This document shows positions 19,250 to 28,906 of a DNA stretch of 64,000 nt, in pieces. Under the pieces are notes generated by a model that worked only from the letters and a program-made list of their open reading frames with translations, was not told where the DNA came from and made no database searches. Position numbers and translations under genes: made by a program. Source of the DNA: Bacillota bacterium (GTDB taxonomy: Bacteria; Bacillota; UBA4882; UBA8346); contig JAEZCE010000045.1 of NCBI GenBank assembly GCA_023429995.1, positions 62,001-126,000 of the forward strand, given 5' to 3'. Numbering within the stretch: the first letter of the stretch is position 1; each line of letters starts with the position of its first letter.

Positions 19250-20614
19250 ATGGATCTACCACACCAAACAGAGTTTAAAGCCGTTGATTATGGCGCGAGG
19301 CCGGACGGAGTAACCTGCTCGACCCTTGGAATTCAGGCGGCGGTTGATGCAGCCTTTGCTCGGGGTGGGGGAAGAGTTACCTTTGAAAAAGGTATTTATT
19401 TAACAGGCGCCATCTTTGTCAAGTCCAATGTTGAATTTTTTATCGATGCAGGTGTTGAAATACGCGGGATTCAGGATGAAACAGCTTATCCCGATATTTG
19501 GTCCAGGGTAGCCGGGGTCGAGATGAACTGGCCGAGCGGGCTCGTTAATATTATTGAAGCGCATCAGGTCAAAATTAGCGGGTCCGGAATCATCGACGGG
19601 CAAGGAGAATACTGGTGGGACAAATATTGGGGAGCCGATAAACTGGGTGGAATGCGTAAAGCATACACGGCAAGGGGATTGAGATGGGCCGTGGATTATG
19701 ACTGTAAACGCCCGCGGAATGTGATTGTGTTGAACTCTTCCGAAGTTGGTCTGGAAAATTTCACATCGATCCGATCTCCCTTTTGGAACGTGCATATTTG
19801 TTATTCAGATCGGGTGTGGGTGGACGGAGTAGTTGTCAAGGATAATTTAGGGCCGAGTACGGATGGGATAGATATTGACTCCTCCACTCGGGTATGGGTT
19901 GAAAACTGCGACATTGACTGCAATGACGACAACGTATGCGTTAAATCCGGAAGAGACGCCGATGGATTGCGAGTCAACAAACCTGCAGAAAAGATCATCA
20001 TTCGAAATTGCCGAATCAGGCACGGCGAAGGAATTACACTTGGCAGTGAAACCTCCGGGGGCATACACGATGTTGAAATAGACCATATCAAAGCATATGG
20101 CAGTCATAATGGCCTACGATTTAAATCCTCACGGACCCGGGGCGGATTAATTGAAAATATCACAGTTCATGATCTTGAATTCATCAATGTTGCCTATCCT
20201 TTTAGTTTTCAATTGGATTGGAATCCAAGCTACAGCTATGCAACAATTCCCGAAAATTGGAGAGACTCGGTCCCGGATCACTGGAAAGTTCTTGCGCAAC
20301 CCGTAGAACCTCCGGAACGAGGAATTCCCGAGTTCAAGAAGATCAATATTTTCAATGTTACCGCGAAGTGCGGCAAGGGTAGTAACGAAGAAAGGCGGAT
20401 TCCGTCTCGAGCCTTTGATGTGTATGCTTATGCTCAAAAACCCATTCATCAAGTGTGTTGGAAAAATATAATGGTGGAGGCTGAGAGGGCGGGATCCATA
20501 GCGAATGCCCGGGACTGGATGATGGAAAATGTTGTGCTGCGCACCACTGTCAACGAACCGCTTAAGTTGGAGAATTGTCATAATGTCCAGTTGCCGAAGG
20601 TTGAATTCATTTAA
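19250..20614 (+). CDS. GH28 polygalacturonase-like glycoside hydrolase
   Basis: 454 aa right-handed beta-helix protein. GH28 motifs are present: STDGIDID (normally NTDG), DDNVCVKSG with the catalytic Asp pair, RHGEGITLGSE at the GHG position, and RFKSSRTRGG at the RIK position. The N-terminus carries the usual start of the helix (FKAVDYGARPDGVT). Without a signal peptide it should act inside the cell, as an exo-acting galacturonosidase or rhamnogalacturonase on imported pectin fragments. The start ATG follows GGGAGGG. It lies in the same-strand run GH105, GH106-like, GH28, PL22. Confidence 0.9.
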   Translation: MDLPHQTEFKAVDYGARPDGVTCSTLGIQAAVDAAFARGGGRVTFEKGIYLTGAIFVKSNVEFFIDAGVEIRGIQDETAYPDIWSRVAGVEMNWPSGLVNIIEAHQVKISGSGIIDGQGEYWWDKYWGADKLGGMRKAYTARGLRWAVDYDCKRPRNVIVLNSSEVGLENFTSIRSPFWNVHICYSDRVWVDGVVVKDNLGPSTDGIDIDSSTRVWVENCDIDCNDDNVCVKSGRDADGLRVNKPAEKIIIRNCRIRHGEGITLGSETSGGIHDVEIDHIKAYGSHNGLRFKSSRTRGGLIENITVHDLEFINVAYPFSFQLDWNPSYSYATIPENWRDSVPDHWKVLAQPVEPPERGIPEFKKINIFNVTAKCGKGSNEERRIPSRAFDVYAYAQKPIHQVCWKNIMVEAERAGSIANARDWMMENVVLRTTVNEPLKLENCHNVQLPKVEFI

Positions 20615-20651
20615 AGGACTCTTTGATCGAGAAATCAATGGAGGTTTTCAA

Positions 20652-21806
20652 ATGTTTGGCAAAGAATTTGGTTCGGAGAAATATAGCTATCGTGATGAAA
20701 AAACCGGTTTGAAAGTGACGCAGCTTACTAAGGGAGATTGCAACAGCTTCATTTTTTATTTTACGGATAATTCCTTCACTACGGATGACCGGGATATTTA
20801 CTTTATGTCGGACCGCTTATCCAGCCGGCCGGAGATTTATAATATTTTTAAAATGGAGTTGGAAACCGGGCGAATCATTCAGATTTCGGATGAACCCGGG
20901 GGCATCAATATTGAGTATCAGACCAAGACGCCGGATGGAGAGACCATCATCTATGTTGCTGAAAATCAACTAAAGAAACTCAATACTCAAACCGGAGAAT
21001 GTGAAGTCCTTTACCGTGAGAAAGAGGGAATCCTTATAGGGTCGCCGTTTATTAGTCCTAATAAGAGGTATGTGGGGGTCGCGCGCAATGAGGATGTTCA
21101 TCTGTTGCCCGGAGCTAATTATTGCGGCTTTAAAGAAACGATGTACGCGATTAAAAAAGGGTGGATTACTATTTTTGATCTGCACACAGGTCAGGTTACG
21201 GATGTCTATGAAGATACGCAGTGGTTAGGGCATTTTCAATTTGCACCGGATGACAGCGGGGTGGCGATTTTTTGCCATGAGGGGCCCTGGAATTTGGTTC
21301 AACAAAGGATTTGGATCTTAGATATGATGCAGCGGACAGTGAAGCCCTGCTTTCGGCAGGGCGAAGATGATTGTGTGGGGCATGAATTTTGGACCCGGGA
21401 TGGATTGATCTTTTTTGATAACCGGCGGCGGGGTCATGACGGCACGATTACTTCATCACGGACTCAAGCGACTGTTGTAACTGCCGCGGGTTCTCAGACC
21501 CCTTACATCGGGTTAGCCGACCGTTATGGAAAGATCGTTCGAAAAATCGATATGCCATATTATTGCAATCATTATCATGCCAATCAGGATCACAGCCACT
21601 TGGTTGGGGACGAAGTGGATGATTTGGTATTAATTGATATTCGCGGAGAGCAGCCGGAGTTGCATCCTTTGTGCACTCACAGTACTTCGTGGCGTTCGCA
21701 ACAAACTCACTGTCATCCGACGTTTAATTTTGCGGGTGACCGGGTTTTATTTACTTCGGACCGGGACGGGAAATGCAACGTGTATTTGGTCGATCTTAAA
21801 AGTTGA
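20652..21806 (+). CDS. ogl: Oligogalacturonate lyase (PL22)
   Basis: 384 aa seven-bladed propeller from ATG 20652, with ATGGAGG upstream; the longer frame from 20529 overlaps GH28 and is rejected. Histidine/metal motifs of PL22 are clear: FCHEGPWN, VGHEFWTRDG, NHYHANQDHSHLVGD and QTHCHPTFN. The family splits di- and tri-galacturonates by beta-elimination into 5-keto-4-deoxyuronate in the cytoplasm, using Mn2+ or a similar metal. It completes pectin breakdown after import. It is probably the last gene of the operon that starts at 13697. Confidence 0.93.
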   Translation: MFGKEFGSEKYSYRDEKTGLKVTQLTKGDCNSFIFYFTDNSFTTDDRDIYFMSDRLSSRPEIYNIFKMELETGRIIQISDEPGGINIEYQTKTPDGETIIYVAENQLKKLNTQTGECEVLYREKEGILIGSPFISPNKRYVGVARNEDVHLLPGANYCGFKETMYAIKKGWITIFDLHTGQVTDVYEDTQWLGHFQFAPDDSGVAIFCHEGPWNLVQQRIWILDMMQRTVKPCFRQGEDDCVGHEFWTRDGLIFFDNRRRGHDGTITSSRTQATVVTAAGSQTPYIGLADRYGKIVRKIDMPYYCNHYHANQDHSHLVGDEVDDLVLIDIRGEQPELHPLCTHSTSWRSQQTHCHPTFNFAGDRVLFTSDRDGKCNVYLVDLKS

Positions 21807-21886
21807 TCTTGAGTGAAGAGCATTTCATATGTGGATTTGTTAAAATTTGTATTGAAAGGACTGTTTTGTTTAGAAACGTATAGCTG

Positions 21887-21892
21887 TATAAT
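21887..21892 (+). promoter_or_regulatory. TATAAT -10 box just before the sensor kinase start
   Basis: TATAAT ends nine bases before the ATG at 21901, and no Shine-Dalgarno lies between. The -35 (TTTTGT, 21864-21869) is weak. If used, transcription would start at the codon itself and give a leaderless mRNA. Confidence 0.4.
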
Positions 21893-21900
21893 TGAAACAA

Positions 21901-23727
21901 ATGAAATGGAAAATATTTAAACAAGCACAGATTGGAAACATTTTGCCTAAAAATGTATTTTTTTCGGTAAAATCATTAATTGTCCTATTATTCATTCCAA
22001 TTATCGTGGTAATAACTGTTACGGTCGGGATGTTTGCCTATTTTTTATTACATCAGCAATTGGAAGCTCATGCATATATCAATATAGCCGATACGGTAAC
22101 CCAAACCCAAAATTACTTGGATAATCGATTGTATGATATTTTTGAGCAATTAACGGTCTTAACTGAAGACGGTGATGTCCTGTCGGTCATGAGCCGCATT
22201 GGCAACGACCAGCTCTGGCGGTTGCGCGACCGGGATTATATCCGTTTGTCTGAAAACATCAGTAAGGTCTATATTTCTTATTATTCCAGTATAAAATCGA
22301 TGCTGTTTTACTTGAATGAAGGCCGGGTTTTGCTGTATAAATCGGATAATCTGTTTTATGGGGTAAACTTTTCCTTTGATGATTGGCGTAAACGGTTTCA
22401 GGGCGACCCATCTGATTATTATTGGTTAAATCTCCATCATGATCAGGTTTTTAAAGGAGACGATTCCAAGGTAGTCAGTCTCTTCAAATTGGTTGGGCGG
22501 GAGGATTCGGTTACTCGTGGGATTATCTTATTTAATCTGCGGGAAAGCTTTTTTCGTAAAATTTTGGAAACCCCGGTAATCAGCAAAAACGGTTATTTGG
22601 CATTGGTCAGTAACGAGGGTTCTTTAGTTTGTAAAACGGTTGAGCCGCGCTATAAGTTGGACAGCGGTATGTTGCGCCGTATTAGAACATTACCGAATTC
22701 AAGGGGAAATTTTAAATATCAAAAATTATTTGGTCCCAAAATGGTTATCGTTTATGATACGATCAATACTTGTCAGTGGAAACTGGTAGCTGTTTTGCCG
22801 GAAAACGAGATCTTGAGTAAAACCGAGTATATTAAGTTGCTGCTCTTATTCATGGGTTTTATCTTGCTGGTTGTGGCGATATTAATGTCCAATGTGCTGG
22901 CGACCATTATTACTAAGCCGTTGTCTCAATTAACTACGAAAGTTAAACATGTAACCCAAGGGGATATGGATGTCCCCTTCGATATTACGGTTGGCAATGA
23001 AATCGGAATATTGAATAATGGAATCGGCGCTCTAATTATCCAAATTAAGGGCCTACTACATCAGATTAAAGAAGAGCAAGAGAAGAAGAGGATTGCGGAT
23101 TTGACGTTGTTGCAGGCTCAAATTAACCCGCATTTTCTCTATAACAGCCTTTACTCCATTCAACAACTATGCGCATTAGGGGAGAGTGAAAATGCGGCCC
23201 GAATGCTTTTGGCGTTGGGGAATTTTTTTAGAATAGGCTTAAGTCAAGGGCAGGAGATTATTTCAGTACGGGAAGAGATCGACCATGTCCGTAACTATCT
23301 CGTCATTCAGCAGATGAAATATGCCGACCTGCTCAGATTCGAGATTCAAGTTGAATCGGAGATTCTTGAAGCAAGGATCATCAAGTTAACCTTGCAACCT
23401 TTGGTTGAAAATGCAATTTATCATGGTGTAAAAAAGAAGACGGAACAAGGGGTGATTCGGATTGAAGGATATCGCAGCGGAGCGTTAATCCGGATTGAAG
23501 TCCGGGATAACGGTGTCGGAATGACGGCAGAACAATTGGCTAAAATTCAGCGATATTTAGCGGACGGCAGTGAAGCGAATAATCCGGAGGCGGTCGGATT
23601 CGGTCTGCGTAACGTCCAGGCAAGGCTGAAAATTCATTTTGGGCCTGACTATGGGTTGACGATTCATAGTCAAGTAGCTGTGGGCACTGTGGTAACGATA
23701 ACCATTCCAAATGAAAATAATCCATGA
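21901..23727 (+). CDS. YesM-type sensor histidine kinase
   Basis: 608 aa. TM1 is at about 24-47, an extracellular cache-like sensor at about 48-310, TM2 at about 315-337, then a HAMP linker. The His_kinase domain has the phospho-acceptor His in INPHFLYNSLYSIQ, and the ATPase domain has ENAIYHG, DNGVGM and GFGLRNVQARL. This LytS/YesM class usually pairs with AraC-type response regulators to control polysaccharide genes. The response regulator gene follows after 10 bases. The start is ATG 21901, with TTG 21892 as alternative; neither has a good ribosome site. It likely senses extracellular pectin-derived sugars; the ligand is inferred from the locus. Confidence 0.92.
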   Translation: MKWKIFKQAQIGNILPKNVFFSVKSLIVLLFIPIIVVITVTVGMFAYFLLHQQLEAHAYINIADTVTQTQNYLDNRLYDIFEQLTVLTEDGDVLSVMSRIGNDQLWRLRDRDYIRLSENISKVYISYYSSIKSMLFYLNEGRVLLYKSDNLFYGVNFSFDDWRKRFQGDPSDYYWLNLHHDQVFKGDDSKVVSLFKLVGREDSVTRGIILFNLRESFFRKILETPVISKNGYLALVSNEGSLVCKTVEPRYKLDSGMLRRIRTLPNSRGNFKYQKLFGPKMVIVYDTINTCQWKLVAVLPENEILSKTEYIKLLLLFMGFILLVVAILMSNVLATIITKPLSQLTTKVKHVTQGDMDVPFDITVGNEIGILNNGIGALIIQIKGLLHQIKEEQEKKRIADLTLLQAQINPHFLYNSLYSIQQLCALGESENAARMLLALGNFFRIGLSQGQEIISVREEIDHVRNYLVIQQMKYADLLRFEIQVESEILEARIIKLTLQPLVENAIYHGVKKKTEQGVIRIEGYRSGALIRIEVRDNGVGMTAEQLAKIQRYLADGSEANNPEAVGFGLRNVQARLKIHFGPDYGLTIHSQVAVGTVVTITIPNENNP

Positions 23728-23737
23728 ACGAGGAATT

Positions 23738-25327
23738 ATGATGTGTCAATTAATGATTGTGGATGATGATGTTATTATTCGCCGCGGTCTCTCCCTGTCC
23801 ATCCCGTGGGAAGAGTATGGCATCCGTATTATGGGAGTCGCCGGAGATGGGGAAGCTGCATTAAAAATAATGGAAGAGAATGAACCGGATATTGTCATTG
23901 CCGATATCCGCATGCCCCGTGTCGACGGACTGAAATTTGCGGAAATAGCCCGCTCGAGATATCCGGGGATCAAGGTTATCTTACTTACCGCATATAAAGA
24001 TTTCGAATATGCCAAAACCGCCTTGCGGTTAAGTGTCTTTGATTATCTTTTAAAGCCTGTTGATAATCAAGCAGTACTGGAAGTGGTTAACCGGGCGGCT
24101 TTAGCAAAGGGGGAACAGGAGAAAATTGACAGGAAGCTTAAGGAAAGCACCCCGTTATTATTGCAACAATTTCTAATGGGTTTAATCGAAGAACGATATT
24201 CGCCAAATGAAATTCATACCAAAATAGAATTTTTGGGAATTAAAAATTTGAAAGCGCCACTGGCGGTCATGGTAATTAAGGTGGATGATTATTACCGGTG
24301 GAACGGGCGGACTCAAAAAGACACATTAAAGCATGAAATTGTTCGGATTATTGAAGGACTGGATAAGGATGGGCGCGGATTACCGGTTGATTCCGAGCAG
24401 GATGAAATTGTCTTACTTTACCCGGCTAATAGCGGAGCATCGTCGGATATTTTATCGGAGGTTCGTTATTTTGCGGAGAGGGTGATTCAAGAAGTACAAC
24501 AGAGGTTACAAACTACGGTGACTATCGGAGTTGGCAAAGCTTGCGGCGATTTAAGCGAAACCGGCCGGTCTTATTTAGAAGCCTGTTCTGCCTTGGAAAT
24601 TCGTCATATTACAGGGGGAAATCAGATTTATTTTGGGCGGGAGTTGCCGACCGAAACCGAAAACAGCACTGTGGATATTTATCCGATGGCCAGAGAATTA
24701 GTGCAGCAGCTTAAATTGGGATTGCTGGAAGAATCATTAACTGTGGTGGCGCAGATTGAAAAGGAAATTTTAGAAGAACGTTTGGTAACTTTAGAACGTT
24801 TACGACTGATTGGGCTGGAGATCGCTGTTTTGTTATTTGCGGAAGTCAAAGAATGGAGCGAAATAGGAAACCAAATAAGCAAAAAGTATGATGTTTACCA
24901 ATTCACTTTAAATTTAAATCAATCCCAAACCACGACTGAAATTTTTGGTAAGCTACGCCGGCTTATTACTGAAATATGCACTGCAGTGAATTTATTCAGA
25001 AAAAGTATGCACCATACGTTAATTCAGCAAGCGCTTGATTATATCACGGCTAACTTTGGAAAAACCGAATTATCATTACAAGATGTGGCCGCGCAGATTC
25101 ATCTTAGTCCGACATATTTAAGTAATATTTTTAAGAAAGAGCAAGGGATCAATTTTTTTGATTTTATCTTAGAGTTACGGATGAATAAAGCCAAGAAGTT
25201 GCTGCGCGACGGTACGCTTAAGGTTTACGAAGTTGCCCAATTGGTCGGATATAACAATGTCCATTATTTTAGCGCCAGCTTTAAAAAGTATACTGGGATT
25301 TCGCCGACGGATTTTAAAAATATATAG
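23738..25327 (+). CDS. YesN-type response regulator with AraC-family DNA-binding domain
   Basis: 529 aa from ATG 23738 (or ATG 23741), after CGAGGA. The receiver domain at about 1-120 has the acidic patch VDDD, the phospho-Asp segment DIVIADIRMPRVDG and the LLKPVD lysine. A middle region of about 270 residues is typical of YesN proteins. The C-terminal ~100 residues carry two AraC helix-turn-helix motifs (LSLQDVAAQIHLSPTYLSNI and VYEVAQLVGYNNVHYFSASF). It is the cognate partner of the kinase just upstream. The shared 40-bp element before the pectin operon and before the ABC importer is its most likely target. Confidence 0.93.
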   Translation: MMCQLMIVDDDVIIRRGLSLSIPWEEYGIRIMGVAGDGEAALKIMEENEPDIVIADIRMPRVDGLKFAEIARSRYPGIKVILLTAYKDFEYAKTALRLSVFDYLLKPVDNQAVLEVVNRAALAKGEQEKIDRKLKESTPLLLQQFLMGLIEERYSPNEIHTKIEFLGIKNLKAPLAVMVIKVDDYYRWNGRTQKDTLKHEIVRIIEGLDKDGRGLPVDSEQDEIVLLYPANSGASSDILSEVRYFAERVIQEVQQRLQTTVTIGVGKACGDLSETGRSYLEACSALEIRHITGGNQIYFGRELPTETENSTVDIYPMARELVQQLKLGLLEESLTVVAQIEKEILEERLVTLERLRLIGLEIAVLLFAEVKEWSEIGNQISKKYDVYQFTLNLNQSQTTTEIFGKLRRLITEICTAVNLFRKSMHHTLIQQALDYITANFGKTELSLQDVAAQIHLSPTYLSNIFKKEQGINFFDFILELRMNKAKKLLRDGTLKVYEVAQLVGYNNVHYFSASFKKYTGISPTDFKNI

Positions 25328-25352
25328 GTAACCATGCTCATCGAAGAGAATC

Positions 25353-25391
25353 AAAAAATCAGGGTTGTGAATGAATGCCCCTGTTTTTTTT
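25353..25391 (+). terminator. Rho-independent terminator after the two-component genes
   Basis: CAGGG (25360-25364) pairs with CCCTG (25379-25383), extended by A/T pairs, and is followed by eight T. A-rich sequence on the other side could let it work in both directions. Confidence 0.75.
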
Positions 25392-25444
25392 ATGAAGATT
25401 TTTACGTTTAAGCCCCCAAATAGCGGAACTTATAAGTTCGCAAA

Positions 25445-25502
25445 ATATTATACCTTCTTCGTAACATGTTGTATTTTGGTTAAAATTCCGCTGTGATAGA
25501 AT
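25445..25502 (+). promoter_or_regulatory. Shared activator-dependent promoter of the ABC importer (copy 2)
   Basis: The block 25445-25484 matches 13564-13603 at 36 of 40 bases. TAGAAT (25497-25502) is the -10, with TGTGA before it and TTTGGT 16 bases upstream; its distance to the block equals that in copy 1 (52 bases). About 180 bases of leader follow before the first start codon. The gap 25328-25684 holds nothing else besides the terminator. Confidence 0.75.
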
Positions 25503-25684
25503 TAAAGTATTCAATGATATGCATATTTGTTTGAAAATATGTTGCAAGTATTCCAGGTCTCAAATATTAGCGCAACATATGTAACTTGAATTTAAGCCTG
25601 TATTTTCACCATTGGAGTATTTCATGTTTCGAGGTAGAGATTCTCGTACCGTAATTTGTAATGCTTGAAAGGAGTGATCATTTA

Positions 25685-26590
25685 ATGGCGCGGCCTATAA
25701 GAACGGCAACATTTAAGAACCAAATGCTTCCATATATTTTCATTTTTCCGGCAGTGTTGTTAATTTTAGTATTTTTATTGTATCCTATCGAAAATTTGTT
25801 TTATTACAGTTTTAGAAATTACAATATGTCCATGCCGTCTCTGGACGGATTTGCCGGTTTTGATAATTTTATCAACATTTTTACGAAAGATCAAATCTTT
25901 TACGATTCATTATTGGTCTCGGCCAGGTGGGTTTTTAGTGAAGTTTTCTTTCAGCTGCTTTGCGGTTTAATTGTGGCGTTATTATTGAATCGCAGTTTTA
26001 AATTACGTGCTTTCTTTAGAGTGCTTACATTTTCTCCTTGGGCGATTTCGGGAGTTTTAACCAGTATGATGTGGGCGTTGATGTATAACCAAAATATCGG
26101 TATTATCAATGATTTATTCATGAAATTACATTTGATCGCAAAACCCGTGGCGTGGCTCGCGGATTTAAATGTCGTTTTTAATTCGGTGATTATAGCCGAG
26201 TTATGGCGTGGAATTCCTTTTTTTGCCATACTACTATTGGCGGCTTTACAGACTATTCCGGATGAATTGTATGAAGCTTGCCGGGTTGACGGCGGTGGGT
26301 GGTGGAAAATGCTTTGCTATATTACACTTCCGTATCTTAAAAATACGATAGTTTTATCAACTTTGCTACGGGCGGTCTGGGAGTTTAACCAGGTGGATAT
26401 GATTTATACCTTGACTGGCGGCGGTCCGGCCAGGTTGACGTCTACTCTTTCCATGTATCTTGTCAATCAAGCGATAGGAGCCAATAATTTTGGTTATGGG
26501 TCGGCTTTGGCTGTAGTTTCATTTATGATCTTACTTTGTTTTGCAGGAATTTATTTATGGACCTCCAGATTTGGAAAGGAGGAATTTTAA
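25685..26590 (+). CDS. ABC sugar transporter permease (MalF/UgpA type)
   Basis: 301 aa from ATG 25685, after AAAGGAGTGATC; the in-frame ATG 25661 lies before that ribosome site. It has six hydrophobic segments and the EAA loop for ATPase contact (ELYEACRVDGGGWWKML). The C-terminal LTGGGPARLTSTLSMYL is typical of CUT1 oligosaccharide importers. With the next two genes it forms an importer for, most likely, unsaturated or intact rhamnogalacturonan or oligogalacturonate. No ATPase gene is nearby, so a shared MsmX/MsiK-like ATPase would be needed, as is common in Bacillota. Confidence 0.93.
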   Translation: MARPIRTATFKNQMLPYIFIFPAVLLILVFLLYPIENLFYYSFRNYNMSMPSLDGFAGFDNFINIFTKDQIFYDSLLVSARWVFSEVFFQLLCGLIVALLLNRSFKLRAFFRVLTFSPWAISGVLTSMMWALMYNQNIGIINDLFMKLHLIAKPVAWLADLNVVFNSVIIAELWRGIPFFAILLLAALQTIPDELYEACRVDGGGWWKMLCYITLPYLKNTIVLSTLLRAVWEFNQVDMIYTLTGGGPARLTSTLSMYLVNQAIGANNFGYGSALAVVSFMILLCFAGIYLWTSRFGKEEF

Positions 26591-26591
26591 G

Positions 26592-27434
26592 ATGAAAACG
26601 GGTGTTTTTAAAAATGGCTTAAAATTCTTTTATCTGTATTTACCTCTGATTTTAGTTACATTGTTTATTATGTTTCCTTTTTATTGGACATTCGTTACCG
26701 CATTAAAAAGAGAGGCGGATATTTATAAAATACCCATTCAATATTTCCCGTTTCCCATCACATTTCATAATTTTGCATTCGCTTGGGAAAATGTTGGATT
26801 CTCCACATTTTTTAGAAATAGTTTTTTAGTTTCAATCATCAGTATTGTGATCATTGTCTTTTGTTCTATACTCATCGGATATGCTTTAAATAGGTTCAAT
26901 TTCAGGGGAAAAACTGCATTTTTGCTCTTGATGTTAAGCACGCAATTTATTCCGCAGACCATGTTGATCATTCCGCTCTTTATTATCTTTAAAAATATGA
27001 ATTTGATCAATAATTTAGGTTCGTTAATCTGTACATACATCACATTTCAAATTCCGTTCAACGCCATTATCATGCGCGGTTTTGTAAGCAATATTCCGTT
27101 TGCGCTGGAAGAAGCGGCCATGGTTGACGGTTGCGGCAGGCTTAAAGCGATTTATCTGACAGTACTGCCGATTTTATTGCCAGGGTTGATAGCTACGGGC
27201 GCATTTGCCTTTATTGGCTGTTGGAATGAGTTCATGAGCGCTTTGATGTTTATTAATAGTAAAGAGTTGTTTACCATTCCGGTTGGATTAAACTATATGC
27301 AAGGACAGTACGATATTAATTATGGTGCTTTGGCGGCTGGAAGTATCATTGCCTTAATTCCTCCCATCCTGATGTTTGCCTATGTTCAAAAATATCTGGT
27401 GGCCGGATTAAGCGCGGGTTCCGTCAAAGGGTAA
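26592..27434 (+). CDS. ABC sugar transporter permease (MalG/UgpE type)
   Basis: 280 aa from ATG 26592, one base after the first permease ends and preceded by GGAAAGGAGG within that gene's 3' end. It has six hydrophobic segments, and the EAA loop is ALEEAAMVDGCGRLKAI. It pairs with the preceding permease to form the CUT1 membrane channel. The C-terminal VQKYLVAGLSAGSVKG is the usual family ending. Confidence 0.94.
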   Translation: MKTGVFKNGLKFFYLYLPLILVTLFIMFPFYWTFVTALKREADIYKIPIQYFPFPITFHNFAFAWENVGFSTFFRNSFLVSIISIVIIVFCSILIGYALNRFNFRGKTAFLLLMLSTQFIPQTMLIIPLFIIFKNMNLINNLGSLICTYITFQIPFNAIIMRGFVSNIPFALEEAAMVDGCGRLKAIYLTVLPILLPGLIATGAFAFIGCWNEFMSALMFINSKELFTIPVGLNYMQGQYDINYGALAAGSIIALIPPILMFAYVQKYLVAGLSAGSVKG

Positions 27435-27495
27435 CGGTTATTGGTCCCAGCGGATTGATAATAATTTGTAGTAAAGAAAAAAGGAGGGTTTTGCA

Positions 27496-28791
27496 ATGAA
27501 AAAAGTTTTCTATTTGTTGTTCATGGTCATGTTGACCGGAGTTCTACTGTCGTCAGTTGTTGCGAAAGGGTCAGGCACTACCAAAATAACTTTTTGGGAT
27601 GAGAATGCCGGACCGAATCGGACACCCTATTACGAAGAATTGATCAAACGTTTTGAACAAAAAAATCCGGATATTAAAGTAGAATATGTGGGATTGCCAT
27701 GGAGTAACGCTAAACAAAAATATGATGTGGCGATCGCAGCTAATGCATTGCCGGATTGCGGCGGTATGCCCCTGATTTTTGTTTCTGGCTTTGTTATGAA
27801 AAATTCGTTGTTGGAATTAGACAAGTATTTTGACAAATGGGATCAGAAAAGTAAGATGAGCAGTTTAATATTAACTGCCAACCGGAGCTTGGCAAAAAAC
27901 CACAAGCTTTATATGCTTCCCAATACTACCACGATGTCCGTCTTTTGGTATCGGTCGGATGTTTACAAATCCCTTGGTTTAACCGCGCCTCAAAGCTGGG
28001 ATCAGCTTTATGACAATATCAAAGCGACAACTAGTCAAAGTAAAAATACTTATGGATTTAGCCTCCGTGGGGGGCCAGGCAGTGTCCAACAACTGGAAGA
28101 CATGATGTTTGCTTATTCCGGGATAACTAATTATTTTACAAAAAACGGAAAATGCACGGTAAACTCTCCTAAAAATGTTGAAGCCGTAAAACGTTTTGTA
28201 GCTATGTATAAGGTATATACTCAAGAAAGCGATATTACCAGCGGCTATAAAGAAATGGTTGCAGCCTTCGATTCGGGCAGGGCGATGATGATCCAACACA
28301 ACTTGGGCTCATACGGCGAACATCTTAAAGCATTGAGCCCGGAACAATTTGCGGCTTGCCCATTTCCGGTATCAGAGACAGGGAAGCGTGTTATAAAAGG
28401 CGGTCAAGCGAACGGATATGGAATCTTCCGTAATTCGAAACATCCTGCGGAAGCATGGCGGTTTATCAGTTATTTATGCTCGGCGGAAGCTCAGAGTTAT
28501 TGGAACTATCATATCGGACAGATGCCGACCCATAGCGATGTTTATAAGGAGGATTGGGTAAAAAAATATCCTCACATTGAAATGGCTGGGAAAGCAATGG
28601 CAGACAAAAATTCCGTAATTATACTTCAACCGTTTTATCTGCCGGACTATTCTGCAATCCTATCACAATTTGTAGAACCGAGTTTTCAAGAAGTTTTGCT
28701 TGGCAGAAAGACTCCGGAGCAGTTCTTGAATGAATGGGCCGCTGCCATGGAAAAAGCGAAAGCTAGTTACGATAAAGCTAACAAAAAATGA
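27496..28791 (+). CDS. Extracellular sugar-binding protein of the pectin-locus ABC importer
   Basis: 431 aa family 1 solute-binding protein. The signal peptide spans about 1-23 (LLFMVMLTGVLLSSVVA) and no lipobox Cys is seen. The mature part opens with KITFWDENAGPNRTPYYEEL and keeps the CUT1 layout (GKRVIKGGQANGYGIFRNSK late in the sequence). It binds the oligosaccharide for the two permeases upstream. AAGGAGGG precedes the start. The gene closes the unit behind the shared promoter element and ends at a hairpin terminator. Confidence 0.93.
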   Translation: MKKVFYLLFMVMLTGVLLSSVVAKGSGTTKITFWDENAGPNRTPYYEELIKRFEQKNPDIKVEYVGLPWSNAKQKYDVAIAANALPDCGGMPLIFVSGFVMKNSLLELDKYFDKWDQKSKMSSLILTANRSLAKNHKLYMLPNTTTMSVFWYRSDVYKSLGLTAPQSWDQLYDNIKATTSQSKNTYGFSLRGGPGSVQQLEDMMFAYSGITNYFTKNGKCTVNSPKNVEAVKRFVAMYKVYTQESDITSGYKEMVAAFDSGRAMMIQHNLGSYGEHLKALSPEQFAACPFPVSETGKRVIKGGQANGYGIFRNSKHPAEAWRFISYLCSAEAQSYWNYHIGQMPTHSDVYKEDWVKKYPHIEMAGKAMADKNSVIILQPFYLPDYSAILSQFVEPSFQEVLLGRKTPEQFLNEWAAAMEKAKASYDKANKK

Positions 28792-28858
28792 ATTGAGATA
28801 TAAAATGGACTATACTTTCGGATTTACTTTTGCATCCCAAAAGGCATAAGTTTGCAGT

Positions 28859-28906
28859 AAACAATCGTCTCGTCGCCAATAGATTGCGGCTGGACGATTG
28901 TTTATT
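28859..28906 (+). terminator. Terminator after the sugar-binding protein gene
   Basis: AAACAATCGTC (28859-28869) pairs perfectly with GACGATTGTTT (28893-28903). An inner stem includes GCCAAT/ATTG-GGC. The following T-run is interrupted (TTTATTTG). Confidence 0.7.
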
